Assembly: GCF_040050925.1 (NCBI RefSeq) | Contig: NZ_CP157390.1 | Location: forward strand, 1,240,001 to 1,304,000 | From: Leifsonia sp. NPDC080035 | Lineage (GTDB): Bacteria; Actinomycetota; Actinomycetes; Actinomycetales; Microbacteriaceae | Reading direction: 5' to 3' | DNA: 64,000 bases | In this document: piece by piece, positions 38,556 through 47,164 of the stretch | How the letters are laid out: every line of letters starts with the position of its first letter | How positions within the stretch are numbered: position 1 is the stretch's first letter | The notes under the pieces: model-generated | Told to the model about the DNA's origin: nothing | The model's database searches: none | The model's input: the letters and a program-made list of their open reading frames with translations, nothing else | Made by a program: the position numbers and the translations under genes

Positions 38556-39329
38556 CTACAGCGGCCAGCCGAGCCGGCGGCGCACCGCGTCCGCGCCCCG
38601 TGACGGCCAGTCCGCCCAGCCCGGCGCGAGCACATCCTCCGCGAGCTCCAGCAGCCCGCGGGCCGCGTCCTCCGGCGAGCGCGCCAGCAGCGCATCCAGC
38701 CGCTCCGCCGCCGCCGGATGGACGCTCTCGAGCCGCCGCCAGCCGTCGAACGGATCGGGATGGCCCGCGCCGGAGCGCGCAACGATCAGGTCCGCGAGGG
38801 TGAGCGCCGCCTCCGACCGGATGACGTCGCCACCGCTCAGCCGTTCGCCGCGGCGCACGCGGCCGACGCCAACGACCAGCTCCACGAGGAACACGGCCGC
38901 CGCGTCGGCGGGCTCGGACAGGCGCCGGGTCTCCGTCCCCGCGCGTGCTGCGCCGAGACCGGCGGCGAGCGGTCCCGCGTCGTACACGATCGCGGCCGCC
39001 GCCAGCGGGAAGCGGGCCAGGCCCGCGGGATCGGTGACGCCGAGCTCGAGCACGCGACCGTCGTCGAAGAGCACCTTCACGCCGTCGTGCCACTCGTGGC
39101 CGACGGCGGCGATCCGCTCCGCGTCCGGGAGCCAGGCGAGGTCGGCGCGGAGCCGCGGCACGGCGTCCGGCTCGGCGAGCAGCAGCAGGTCGTGGTCGGA
39201 CCAGCCGTCGATGCGGTCGCGGTCGGCGCCCGAGCCGAGCAGGGCGACGCCGAGAACGCGGTCGTCCGACCGCGCCCAGCCGACCACCCGGCGCGTGTAG
39301 GCGTCGAACGCCGCGACCGCCTCGCTCAC
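38556..39329 (-). CDS. Nucleotidyltransferase-domain protein
   Basis: A 257-residue protein with a pol-beta-type nucleotidyltransferase domain: VALLGSGADRDRIDGWSDHD followed by LLLL is the GSxxxx...SDxDL signature. The C-terminal helical part (RRGERLSGGDVIRSEAALTL) resembles aminoglycoside adenylyltransferase relatives, but substrate is unknown. GTG at 39329 overlaps the GH31 stop (GTGA), so it is the last gene of the sugar operon. Confidence 0.78.
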   Translation of the reverse strand: MSEAVAAFDAYTRRVVGWARSDDRVLGVALLGSGADRDRIDGWSDHDLLLLAEPDAVPRLRADLAWLPDAERIAAVGHEWHDGVKVLFDDGRVLELGVTDPAGLARFPLAAAAIVYDAGPLAAGLGAARAGTETRRLSEPADAAAVFLVELVVGVGRVRRGERLSGGDVIRSEAALTLADLIVARSGAGHPDPFDGWRRLESVHPAAAERLDALLARSPEDAARGLLELAEDVLAPGWADWPSRGADAVRRRLGWPL

Positions 39330-41554
39330 GGCCGGAACACCGCGAGCAGGTCCGGCGACGCGCCGGAGCGGGCGAACACCGGGACGCGGTCGATCGGTGC
39401 GTCCACCCGCACGGTGCGGCCGCCGGTCACGGTCTCGCCCGTCCAGACGTCCGTCCACTCGCCCTCCGGCAGGGCGACCGGCCAGCTGTCGACGCCCGGC
39501 TCGAGCACCGGGGCGACCAGCAGGTCGTCGCCGAGCATCCACTGCGTCGCGGTCCAGACCTCCGGCGCGTCCGGGTGGTCGAAGAACAGCGGCCGCATCA
39601 GCGGGCGGTCGGTGCGGACGGTGTCCGCAGCGGACGCGGCCAGGTACGGCACCAGCCGCTCGCGCAGCTTCGCCAGCGAGCGGAACACCGGGAGCACGCG
39701 GTCGTCGCCGGTGCGCTCGGCGATGTTCCACGGCGTCCGGTCGTGCGAGGGCGTGCGGTGGTGGTTGAACTCCGAGTGGTACTGCATGATCGGCACGAAG
39801 ACGCTGGCCGCGGTGGCCCGCAGGTACAGTTCGGCGTCGGGGATCTCGCCGGAGAAGCCCGCGATGTCCCAGCCCCAGTAGACGATGCCGCAGGAGGCGG
39901 CGGACAGGCCCGCGTTCATCGACCAGCGGAAGGCGTCCCAGGTCGAGTTCTCGTCGCCGGCCCAGAACGCGCCGTGCGCCTGGGAGCCGGTGAACCCCGC
40001 CCGGCTGAACGTGACGGGCGCCTTGCCCGCCGAGCGCAGCAGGTCGCCGTACGCGGCAGCGTAGGCGACGGGGAACGTGCCGTTCTTCTCGTCGCCGCGG
40101 CGGCCGTCCAGGTAGACCAGCTCCGCGCCCCAGGCGTGCTCGCCGCCGTCGGTCTTGAAGCCGTCGACGCCGACCTCCTCCACCAGGTACCGGCGCTTCT
40201 CCGTCCACCAGCGCGCGGCGCGCTCGTCGGTGAGGTCGGGCATCAGCGCGAGCGGGAACCACCAGCCGCGGTTGCGGTAGGGGCGGGTGCCCCCGGACGG
40301 CGCCGGCTCGGCGATCAGCACGTCCTCGGCGATCGCCGCGCGGGCGTCAGCGGCGAGCTGCCCCGTCGGGTGCGGACGCATCTTCAGCAGCGGGATCTGC
40401 CAGAGGTGGAGCCGGATGTCGCGCGCGTGCAGCTCGTCGGCCATCCCCTTCGGGTCGGGCCAGGCGCCGTCCTCCGGGAACTCGAAATCCGCCAGCCGGT
40501 GCGGCGCGCCGTCCTCGGTGACCGCGTAACGGGCGTCCCGGAACGCGGTGAACGTGCTCTCGTCGCTCCACGCCTCGATCACCACGGAGCCGACGGGGAT
40601 GTCGTGCTCGCGGTGCAGGTCCATCTGCCGCATGACCTCGGCCTGCGTGTTCCACTCGTTGCCGCTCGCCCAGAGCCGGAACACCCACTCGGGGAGCTCC
40701 TCCGCGCGGCCGGCGTCGTCGAGGAAGCCGCTGAGGACGGCGAGCGGGTCGCCGTCGAAGAAGCGGACCGCGAGCACGCCGTCCTCACCGGTCTCCGCCT
40801 CCACGGCGATCGTGCCGGCGTCCGTCGCGCCCAGGTCGAACCAGACCCGGCGTGAGGTGTCGACGTGGAAGCCCCAGCCGTCGCCGCCGACGACGTGCGC
40901 GAACGGCATCGGCAGGTACGTCTTCCGCTCGGCCCCCTGACTCTTGTACTGCTCGAAGACGACCGAGTCGAGCTCGGTCCCGGTGTGGTCGATCGCGTCG
41001 TAGCGTTCGCCGAAGCCGGTGACGTGCTCGCCGGGCGCGAGCGGGAGCGAGAACCGGACGCGGTGCATGCGCACACCGTCGTCGAGCACGGAGACGCTCC
41101 CTGCGACGACCCGGGACCGGCCGGAGGGCACGACCGCGTCGGCTGCCGCGCGCCAGGAGGCCGCGCGGAACGCGAACCAGCGGGTGCGCTCGATCCGGCC
41201 GTCCTCGTGCGTCGCGGTGAACCGGTAGCGGTACTCCCCGCCGGCGCGCAGCTCCGGTGTCGTCGCCTGCCAGCCGCCGACGGCGCGCGCCAGCCGGGCC
41301 TGCGCCGAGGCGAGGTGGCCGCCGTCCGTGACGCGGCCGCGGGAGGTGGTCGCGACGCGCTCGAGCGGCAGCTCCCAGGATTCCGCGGTGCCCGCGTCTG
41401 GGCGCCACACGAGCTCGACCGCCACCGCGTTCACGGAGGCGTCGGCGCGCACGCCGAGGGTCGCGGTGCGGCCGGCCTCGGGGACCACGGGCCAGCGCTG
41501 TTCGGTGTCGACGGAGTACGGGTGACCGGAGCCGGCGGGCCGGTGTCGGATCAT
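39326..41554 (-). CDS. Glycoside hydrolase family 31 alpha-glycosidase
   Basis: A 742-residue cytosolic glycosidase. N-terminal beta-domains are followed by the GH31 barrel (LPEWVFRLWASGNEWNTQAE, VIEAWSDESTF). The nucleophile Asp is in VGVDGFKTDGGEHAWG and the acid/base Asp in GAFWAGDENSTWDAFRWSMN. GH31 includes alpha-glucosidases, alpha-xylosidases and sulfoquinovosidases; the KTDGGE variant does not settle which. No signal peptide, so it acts on imported sugar. ATG at 41554 overlaps the GH15 stop. Confidence 0.9.
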   Translation of the reverse strand: MIRHRPAGSGHPYSVDTEQRWPVVPEAGRTATLGVRADASVNAVAVELVWRPDAGTAESWELPLERVATTSRGRVTDGGHLASAQARLARAVGGWQATTPELRAGGEYRYRFTATHEDGRIERTRWFAFRAASWRAAADAVVPSGRSRVVAGSVSVLDDGVRMHRVRFSLPLAPGEHVTGFGERYDAIDHTGTELDSVVFEQYKSQGAERKTYLPMPFAHVVGGDGWGFHVDTSRRVWFDLGATDAGTIAVEAETGEDGVLAVRFFDGDPLAVLSGFLDDAGRAEELPEWVFRLWASGNEWNTQAEVMRQMDLHREHDIPVGSVVIEAWSDESTFTAFRDARYAVTEDGAPHRLADFEFPEDGAWPDPKGMADELHARDIRLHLWQIPLLKMRPHPTGQLAADARAAIAEDVLIAEPAPSGGTRPYRNRGWWFPLALMPDLTDERAARWWTEKRRYLVEEVGVDGFKTDGGEHAWGAELVYLDGRRGDEKNGTFPVAYAAAYGDLLRSAGKAPVTFSRAGFTGSQAHGAFWAGDENSTWDAFRWSMNAGLSAASCGIVYWGWDIAGFSGEIPDAELYLRATAASVFVPIMQYHSEFNHHRTPSHDRTPWNIAERTGDDRVLPVFRSLAKLRERLVPYLAASAADTVRTDRPLMRPLFFDHPDAPEVWTATQWMLGDDLLVAPVLEPGVDSWPVALPEGEWTDVWTGETVTGGRTVRVDAPIDRVPVFARSGASPDLLAVFRP

Positions 41555-42711
41555 CGGGCGAGTCCTTCCTGGACGGGCTGGGAGGTGCGGGAGGCGGCGG
41601 ACGGCGCGGGAGACGCGGACGCGTCGAGCGCGACGCCGAGGCGCAGCAGCATCGCGTGGCTCCAGAGCAGCGGCGTCGCCACCGTGCCCCAGCGGTCGAG
41701 CCACTCCTGGCGCATCCGCGGCGCGAGCAGGTGGCCGTCGACCTGCTCGGGCAGGTCGAGGCCGGGCGTTGCGGTGGAGGCGGCGAACTCGTAGAGCTCG
41801 ACCGCGCGGGAGCGGTCCCCCGCCTCCAGCTGCGCCAGGCCGAGGAAGCAGCCGAGCAGCGGCCAGCGCCCGCCGCCGTAGAAGGTGTCGCCGAGGTAGC
41901 GGTGTGTGCCGCCGTCGACGGTGAGGTGGCGCTCGAGCAGGTCGATCGTGCCCGCGCCGAGTTCGGAGCGGGCGCTCACGAAGCCGAGCGGGGCGAGCGC
42001 GGCGGCGAGGCTGCCGTCAACGGCGGTGCTGCCCAGCCACTTCACGAGGTGGCCGGCGCGCACGCCGCGCTCGACGACCAGTCCGTGGATGGCGAGGGAG
42101 GCGACGCGCGCCTCGTCGGCGCGCGTCCCCTCGACCAATCCGGCGTCCGTGACCGCGTCCAGCCCGGCGGCGACGCAGGCGAGCGTCGACACGTGCACGT
42201 GCTCGCTGTGCTCCTCCCACCAGTCGTAGCAGGGACGCTGCCAGGACGCGGTGAGGTAGTCCACCGTCAGCTCGACGGCGTCGCGCCAGCGTTCCGCCTC
42301 CACACCGTGCCTGTCGGCGTGCTCCACGAGCGCCCACAGCCAGGTGCCGTAGCCGTCGAGCTGGAAGTCCCACCACTCGTCGGCGCCGTCCTCGCCGGCG
42401 AACGTGAACCGGGCGGGCAGCATCTGCGACCCCTCCGGCGGCCGTCCGGCGCGCGACTCCGCGACGATCCAGCGGATGTGGTCGGCGCGCCTGCGCAGCA
42501 CGCCAGCGCACCAGTCGAAGAACCGGGTCGGCCCGTCCGTGTCCCCGGCGGCGGAGACGCCGTCGGCGATGAACGATCCGTCGCGGAACCAGCAGTAGCC
42601 GGTGTACGCGGAGAAGGTGGGGCTCGCCGGGTAGGCGCCCTCGGGCGTCTGGAGGTCCGCGATCAGCGCGAGGCTGTGCTCGGCGAGGCGGGAGGCGGTG
42701 TAGCGGTGCAC
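41551..42711 (-). CDS. Glycoside hydrolase family 15-like protein
   Basis: A 386-residue alpha/alpha-barrel protein resembling GH15 glucoamylases: YPASPTFSAYTGYCWFRDGS, WDFQLDGYGTWLWALVEHAD and WLGSTAVDGSL. It lacks a signal peptide and a starch-binding domain, so it would act on imported oligosaccharide. GTG at 42711 has GGAAG 7 nt upstream. It lies downstream of the binding-protein gene across a strong hairpin and overlaps GH31. Confidence 0.82.
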   Translation of the reverse strand: MHRYTASRLAEHSLALIADLQTPEGAYPASPTFSAYTGYCWFRDGSFIADGVSAAGDTDGPTRFFDWCAGVLRRRADHIRWIVAESRAGRPPEGSQMLPARFTFAGEDGADEWWDFQLDGYGTWLWALVEHADRHGVEAERWRDAVELTVDYLTASWQRPCYDWWEEHSEHVHVSTLACVAAGLDAVTDAGLVEGTRADEARVASLAIHGLVVERGVRAGHLVKWLGSTAVDGSLAAALAPLGFVSARSELGAGTIDLLERHLTVDGGTHRYLGDTFYGGGRWPLLGCFLGLAQLEAGDRSRAVELYEFAASTATPGLDLPEQVDGHLLAPRMRQEWLDRWGTVATPLLWSHAMLLRLGVALDASASPAPSAASRTSQPVQEGLAR

Positions 42712-42738
42712 GGGGTTCTTCCGGGGTCGAGGGGAGGA

Positions 42739-42774
42739 CCCGGCCGCGCCCGTGGGGGAACGGGCGCGGCCGGG
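42739..42774 (-). promoter_or_regulatory. 15-bp hairpin between binding-protein and GH15 genes
   Basis: CCCGGCCGCGCCCGT (42739-42753) and ACGGGCGCGGCCGGG (42760-42774) form a perfect 15-bp stem with a 6-nt loop. Within an operon, right after the binding-protein gene, such a hairpin usually stabilises the upstream message or partially terminates, raising binding protein over the enzymes. Confidence 0.7.
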
Positions 42775-42781
42775 AGCGGTG

Positions 42782-44023
42782 TCACTTGAGCAGGGAGGTG
42801 ACCTGGTCGGCCGTCGACGGGATGGCGTCCGCGGTCTTCTGGCGGCCCGCGGCGATCTCACCGAGGGCGTTGGTCACGTCGTCCTGGATCTTCTGCGAGT
42901 TCGCGCCGAGCTGCGGGGCGACGGCGACGTGCTCGAGCGAGTCGAAGACGGCCTGGCGGTTCGCCGGGGCGCCCGCGGTCAGGTACGGCTTGAGCAGGGC
43001 GTCATCGCTGATCGCGGGCAGCTCCCAGCCGGCCTTGAGGCGGACGTCCACCATCTCCTTGGAGCTGGAGAGGTACTCGGCCCACTTCTGCGCCGCGGCC
43101 TTGTTCTTCGCGTCCTTGGAGACGACGACGGCGTTCGAGAATGTAGCGCTCGCCTTCTGGGTGTCGCCCGGCTCCACCTGCACGTCCCAGCCGAACGGAA
43201 GCGTCCCGAGCGTCGAGAACATCCAGATGCCGGTGTGCCACATGGCGAGCTTGCCTGCCTTGAACAGGTTGGTGTCGAAGTCGGCGGTGCCGGCGCCGTC
43301 GGCCGCGGTCGGCATCACGGTGCCCGACTTCCCGGCGATCCAGTCCGCGGCCTTCGTGCCCGCCGCGTCGTCGAACGCGGCCTTCTTGCCGTCGGAGCTG
43401 AGGAACTCGCCGCCGGCCTGCTGCACGGCCTTGTAGTACTCGTTGTACGAGACCGGCTGGTAGTCGCCCCAGACGCCGGCGGCCTTGTTCGTCAGCTTCT
43501 CGGCCGCGGCCTTCTCGTCGGCCCAGGTCCAGTCCTTGGTCGGGTAGGAGACGCCCGCCTTGTCGAAGAGGTCCTTGTTGTAGAACAGCACGACGTTCGA
43601 GAACGAGGTGGGCAAGCCGTACTGCTTGCCGTCGGTCTTGTAGGTGTCGAGCACCGAGGTGCGGTACTTCGACGCGTCGACGCCATCGAGCGCGGCGAGA
43701 ACGCCGTCGGACTGGTAGGTGGCGTAGCTGCCCGCATCCACGTCGAACACGTCGGACTGCGTGCCGGCCGAGAGGTCGGTCTGCAGCTTGGTGAAGTAGT
43801 TCGCGTAGTCGGTGGTGGTGACCTTCACCGTGATGTCGGGGTTGGCCTTCTCGAACGCGTCGACGATGGCGGTGAGGTTCTTCTCGTTTCCGCCGTTGGA
43901 GATGAAGTTGGAGTACGTGACGGTGGCCTTGCCGCCGTCCGATCCGCCGGAGGACGAGCAGCCGGCCAGGCCGACCGCGGCGAGCGCGGCGACGGCGACG
44001 CCGGCGACGAGTGACTTCTTCAT
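42782..44023 (-). CDS. Sugar ABC transporter substrate-binding lipoprotein
   Basis: A 413-residue lipoprotein with lipobox LAGC (Cys22). Family 1 sugar-binding features: VTYSNFISNGGNEKNLTAIV, DAFEKANPDITVKVTTTDYA, and LPTSFSNVVLFYNKDLFDKA. AAGGAG lies about 10 nt upstream of the ATG at 44023. With two permeases and intracellular GH15 and GH31 enzymes the ligand is probably an alpha-linked oligosaccharide; no ATPase gene is present, so a shared MsiK-like ATPase elsewhere is expected. Confidence 0.92.
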   Translation of the reverse strand: MKKSLVAGVAVAALAAVGLAGCSSSGGSDGGKATVTYSNFISNGGNEKNLTAIVDAFEKANPDITVKVTTTDYANYFTKLQTDLSAGTQSDVFDVDAGSYATYQSDGVLAALDGVDASKYRTSVLDTYKTDGKQYGLPTSFSNVVLFYNKDLFDKAGVSYPTKDWTWADEKAAAEKLTNKAAGVWGDYQPVSYNEYYKAVQQAGGEFLSSDGKKAAFDDAAGTKAADWIAGKSGTVMPTAADGAGTADFDTNLFKAGKLAMWHTGIWMFSTLGTLPFGWDVQVEPGDTQKASATFSNAVVVSKDAKNKAAAQKWAEYLSSSKEMVDVRLKAGWELPAISDDALLKPYLTAGAPANRQAVFDSLEHVAVAPQLGANSQKIQDDVTNALGEIAAGRQKTADAIPSTADQVTSLLK

Positions 44024-44110
44024 GTGAGTGCGATCTCCTTCGATGCAGGGGGTTCTTCGGGTGGGGGTGCGTGTGATGGGGATGGGTCGGTGAGGGATGG
44101 GTCGGGCGGC

Positions 44111-44926
44111 CTACTTGAGGCCGGTGCCCGCGACGCCCTGGACGATGTACTTCTGGGCGAAGACGTAGAGCGCGAACATCGGCAGGATGCTGATGACGGA
44201 GCCGGCCATCAGCACGTCCCACTGGGTGGAGTACTGGCCCTGCAGACTGGACAGGGCGACCGGGAGGGTCTGCATGAGCGGGTCGCGCAGGATGATGAGC
44301 GGCCAGAGGAAGCTGTTCCAGGTGTTCAGGAAGCCGAACACCGCGAGGGTGGCGAGTGCCGGGCGCACGAGCGGCAGCATGATCTGGAAGAACACCCGGA
44401 AGTGTCCCGCCCCGTCCAGCGTCGCCGCCTGGTCGAGCTCGGAGGGCACCGTGCTCATCGCCTGCCGGAGCAGGAAGACACCGAACGCGGAGGCGATGGT
44501 CGGCAGGATGGCGCCGGCGTAGGTGTTGACGAGGCCGAGCGACTTCATCTCCACGAACAGCGGAACGATCAGCACCTGGAACGGGATCATCATCGTCGCC
44601 AGGTACAGCAGGAAGATCGCGCCGCGGCCGCGGAACGGCAGCCGCGCGAACACGTAGGCGGCCATCGCGCTGGTCACCAGCTGGAACACCGTGCTGATCA
44701 CCGCGATGATCAGCGAGTTCAGGATCACCTGCGCGAACGGCACGCGCTCGAACAGCTGGATGTATGGGGCGAGCGAGGCGTTGTCCGGGATGAGCTTCGG
44801 CGTGGTGGTCAGGCTCGCGCCGGGGCTGATCGAGGTGACGACCGTCCAGACGAACGGGAAGATCATCACCAGCGCGCCGACCACGACGGCGACGTAGAGG
44901 AGCGTCTTCGCGACCGGGCTACGCAT
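44111..44926 (-). CDS. Sugar ABC transporter permease (MalG/CUT1 type)
   Basis: A 271-residue permease with six helices. The EAA-loop region is LDQAATLDGAGHFRVFFQIM followed by LPLVRPAL, which docks the ATPase. TTKLIP-like extracellular turn (LTTTPKLIPDNASL) is also typical. Its ATG at 44926 overlaps the stop of the upstream permease by 8 nt. Confidence 0.93.
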   Translation of the reverse strand: MRSPVAKTLLYVAVVVGALVMIFPFVWTVVTSISPGASLTTTPKLIPDNASLAPYIQLFERVPFAQVILNSLIIAVISTVFQLVTSAMAAYVFARLPFRGRGAIFLLYLATMMIPFQVLIVPLFVEMKSLGLVNTYAGAILPTIASAFGVFLLRQAMSTVPSELDQAATLDGAGHFRVFFQIMLPLVRPALATLAVFGFLNTWNSFLWPLIILRDPLMQTLPVALSSLQGQYSTQWDVLMAGSVISILPMFALYVFAQKYIVQGVAGTGLK

Positions 44927-45872
44927 AGTTCACCCACTTCTTCTGCCCGTAGAACTGCACGAGGGTGACCACGAGGATGACGAGGAACAGCAGCCAGGAG
45001 AGCGCGGACGCCATCCCGGCCTGGCCGTAGCGGAAGGTGAGGTCGTAGACCTGCTGCACGACGACCTGGCTGGAGTTGTTGGGGCCGCCCCCTGTCATCA
45101 CGTACACCTGGTCGAAGACCTGGAAGCCGTTGATGAGCGAGAGCACGATCACGAAGAAGGTCGAGGGGGACAGCATCGGCAGCGTGATGCTGAACAGCCG
45201 CCGCCACCATCCGGCGCCGTCGATCTCGGCCGCCTCGTAGAGGTCAGGGTTGATGGTCTGGAGACCCGCGAGCAGGATCACCATGACGAAGCCGAGGTCC
45301 TTCCACGCCGATGCCAGGATGATCGACGGCATCGACCAGGCCGGATCCGTCCACCAGCCGGGGCCATCGATCCCGACCAGGCCGAGCAGGTAGTTGACCA
45401 CCCCGACGCTCGGGTTGAGCAGCCACCGCCAGACCAGCGCGACCACCACCCAGCTTGTGACGACGGGGAGGAAGTAGACGCCGCGCAGGAACGAGCGGCC
45501 CTTCAGCTTGGAGTTGAGCGCCAGGGCCAGTGCGAGACCGCCGACGTAGACCAGGGGCAGGTAACCGACGATGTAGTAGATCGTGTGCAGGAACGCCTGC
45601 TGCGTCGCCGGGTCCGAGATCAGGTGCGCATAGTTGTCGAAGCCCACCCATTTCATGTCGCCGATCAGGTTCCACTCGTGGAGGCTCGTCCACGCGGCGG
45701 AGATCATCGGGCCGATCACGAACGCCAGCAGCGGGATGAGGCTCGGCAGCAGGAAGACCGCGACCGTGGCCGCGTACGCCAGCCTGCGCTTCAGCGGCCG
45801 CGTGCGCGCGGGGCGCGTCCCGCCCGGCCGGTTCGAGGCGACCGCATCGGGTCGCACGGCGGAGATGGCCAT
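44919..45872 (-). CDS. Sugar ABC transporter permease (MalF/UgpA type)
   Basis: A 317-residue permease with six helices and a cytoplasmic N-terminal tail of about 30 residues. The EAA loop is LYEAAEIDGAGWWRRLFSIT followed by LPMLSP. Blocks such as WNLIGDMKWVGFDNYAHLI and GGPNNSSQVVVQQVYDLTFR match CUT1 permeases. ATG at 45872 overlaps the ROK stop (TGATG), so it is translated with its regulator. Confidence 0.93.
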   Translation of the reverse strand: MAISAVRPDAVASNRPGGTRPARTRPLKRRLAYAATVAVFLLPSLIPLLAFVIGPMISAAWTSLHEWNLIGDMKWVGFDNYAHLISDPATQQAFLHTIYYIVGYLPLVYVGGLALALALNSKLKGRSFLRGVYFLPVVTSWVVVALVWRWLLNPSVGVVNYLLGLVGIDGPGWWTDPAWSMPSIILASAWKDLGFVMVILLAGLQTINPDLYEAAEIDGAGWWRRLFSITLPMLSPSTFFVIVLSLINGFQVFDQVYVMTGGGPNNSSQVVVQQVYDLTFRYGQAGMASALSWLLFLVILVVTLVQFYGQKKWVNYA

Positions 45873-47080
45873 CAGCGGCCTCCCGCGGTGGACACCAGCC
45901 GCTCGCGCACCAGGCGGCCCTGCTCGCCGGCCACGCCGTCCGCGTCGAACGGGGTGGCGAGCACGAGCGCGGCGGCGCCCTGCGCCCAGCGGTCGTCCTG
46001 CCAGCTCTCGACCGCGACCGCGACGCCGCGCTTGCCGGGGACGAGCGAGGCGCGCAGCGCCGGCTCGAAGGTCCCCGCCCAGTGCGCCCACGCCTCAACG
46101 CCCTCGCCGAGGAGGACGACGAGCTCGGGGTCGAGCACGTTGACCACCCCGGCGAGCGCCCGGCCGAAGACGCGCCCGGCGTCCGCGAACACGCGCTGGG
46201 CGCGCTCGTCGCCCGCGTCCGCCGCGGCCCGGAGGTCGTCGATGCCGCCGTCTGCGGCGATCGCACCGGCGGCGCGGCCTGCGGCGACGAGCGCGCCCTG
46301 GCCGACGATCGCCTCCAGGCAGCCGTGGTTGCCGCACTGGCAGAGGGGGCCGTCCTCGACGACCGGCACGTGGCCGATGTCGCCTGCGCCGCCGGACCGT
46401 CCGCGCAGGATGGAGCCGCCGGCCACGACCCCGGCGCCGACGCCGTTGCCGATGGTGACGACGAGGAAGTCCTCGCAGTCCCTGCCCTGGCCGAAGAGCT
46501 TCTCGGCGACGCTGAGGGCGTTGACGTTGTTCTCGACCACGACGGGCAGGTCGAGGGCGCGGCGGAGGGTCGCCCCGAGCGGCACCTGGTTCCAGCGCAG
46601 CTGGGTGGAGTCGACGACGCCGACCCCCTGCTCCAGCACCGTGCCGGGCAGGCCGACGCCGACGCCGAGCAGGCGGCTGCCGTCGCCCGCGTCGATGAAC
46701 GCGCGAAGGCGCTCGACAAGTCCGGATGCCGCGAGCGGCGACACCGCATCGAACGGCTCGGTCGCCGAGCGGATGACGGAGCCGTCGATCCCGACCTCCA
46801 CGAACGCGATGTGGTCGGGCGCGACCTTCACTCCGATGGAGGACGCCGTGCGCGAGACGAGGCCGAGCATCCGCGCCGGGCGGCCGCCGCCGGAGCTCGA
46901 GTGCTCCAGCTCCTCGATGAGGCCGTCGGCGAGCAGGTCGCGGGTCAGCTGGGTGACGAGCGCCGGGGAGACGCCGAGACGCCGCGCGAGCTCGGCCCGG
47001 GATGCGGGTCCCTGTGCACCGAGGTGCGCCAGGAGGGCCGTGCGGTTCACGTCGGTGCGTGACGGGGATGTGGGCGCCAT
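45872..47080 (-). CDS. ROK-family transcriptional regulator of the sugar operon
   Basis: A 402-residue ROK repressor. An N-terminal winged helix (SRAELARRLGVSPALVTQLT) precedes the sugar-kinase-like ROK domain: GVGVGLPGTVLEQG, VVENNVNALSVAEKLFG and the zinc site PLCQCGNHGCLEAIVG. It is the first gene of the operon and controls itself through an inverted repeat at the promoter. AAAGGGAGG lies 2 nt upstream of the ATG at 47080. A sugar or sugar phosphate is the likely inducer. Confidence 0.9.
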   Translation of the reverse strand: MAPTSPSRTDVNRTALLAHLGAQGPASRAELARRLGVSPALVTQLTRDLLADGLIEELEHSSSGGGRPARMLGLVSRTASSIGVKVAPDHIAFVEVGIDGSVIRSATEPFDAVSPLAASGLVERLRAFIDAGDGSRLLGVGVGLPGTVLEQGVGVVDSTQLRWNQVPLGATLRRALDLPVVVENNVNALSVAEKLFGQGRDCEDFLVVTIGNGVGAGVVAGGSILRGRSGGAGDIGHVPVVEDGPLCQCGNHGCLEAIVGQGALVAAGRAAGAIAADGGIDDLRAAADAGDERAQRVFADAGRVFGRALAGVVNVLDPELVVLLGEGVEAWAHWAGTFEPALRASLVPGKRGVAVAVESWQDDRWAQGAAALVLATPFDADGVAGEQGRLVRERLVSTAGGR

Positions 47081-47092
47081 CGCCTCCCTTTC

Positions 47093-47128
47093 TTCAGAAC
47101 TAAATAAACCATAGAACATAGTCCTGAA
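47093..47128 (-). promoter_or_regulatory. ROK operon promoter flanked by an inverted repeat
   Basis: TTCAGAACTA (47093-47102) and TAGTCCTGAA (47119-47128) form an inverted repeat with one mismatch around an AT-rich core. On the minus strand a -35 TTGTTC and a -10 TTTATT can be placed 17 bp apart, overlapping the repeats. This resembles NagC/Mlc-type ROK operators. Confidence 0.65.
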
Positions 47129-47164
47129 CAAACACAAGGCGCCTCCCGTGACATGATCGGGACC

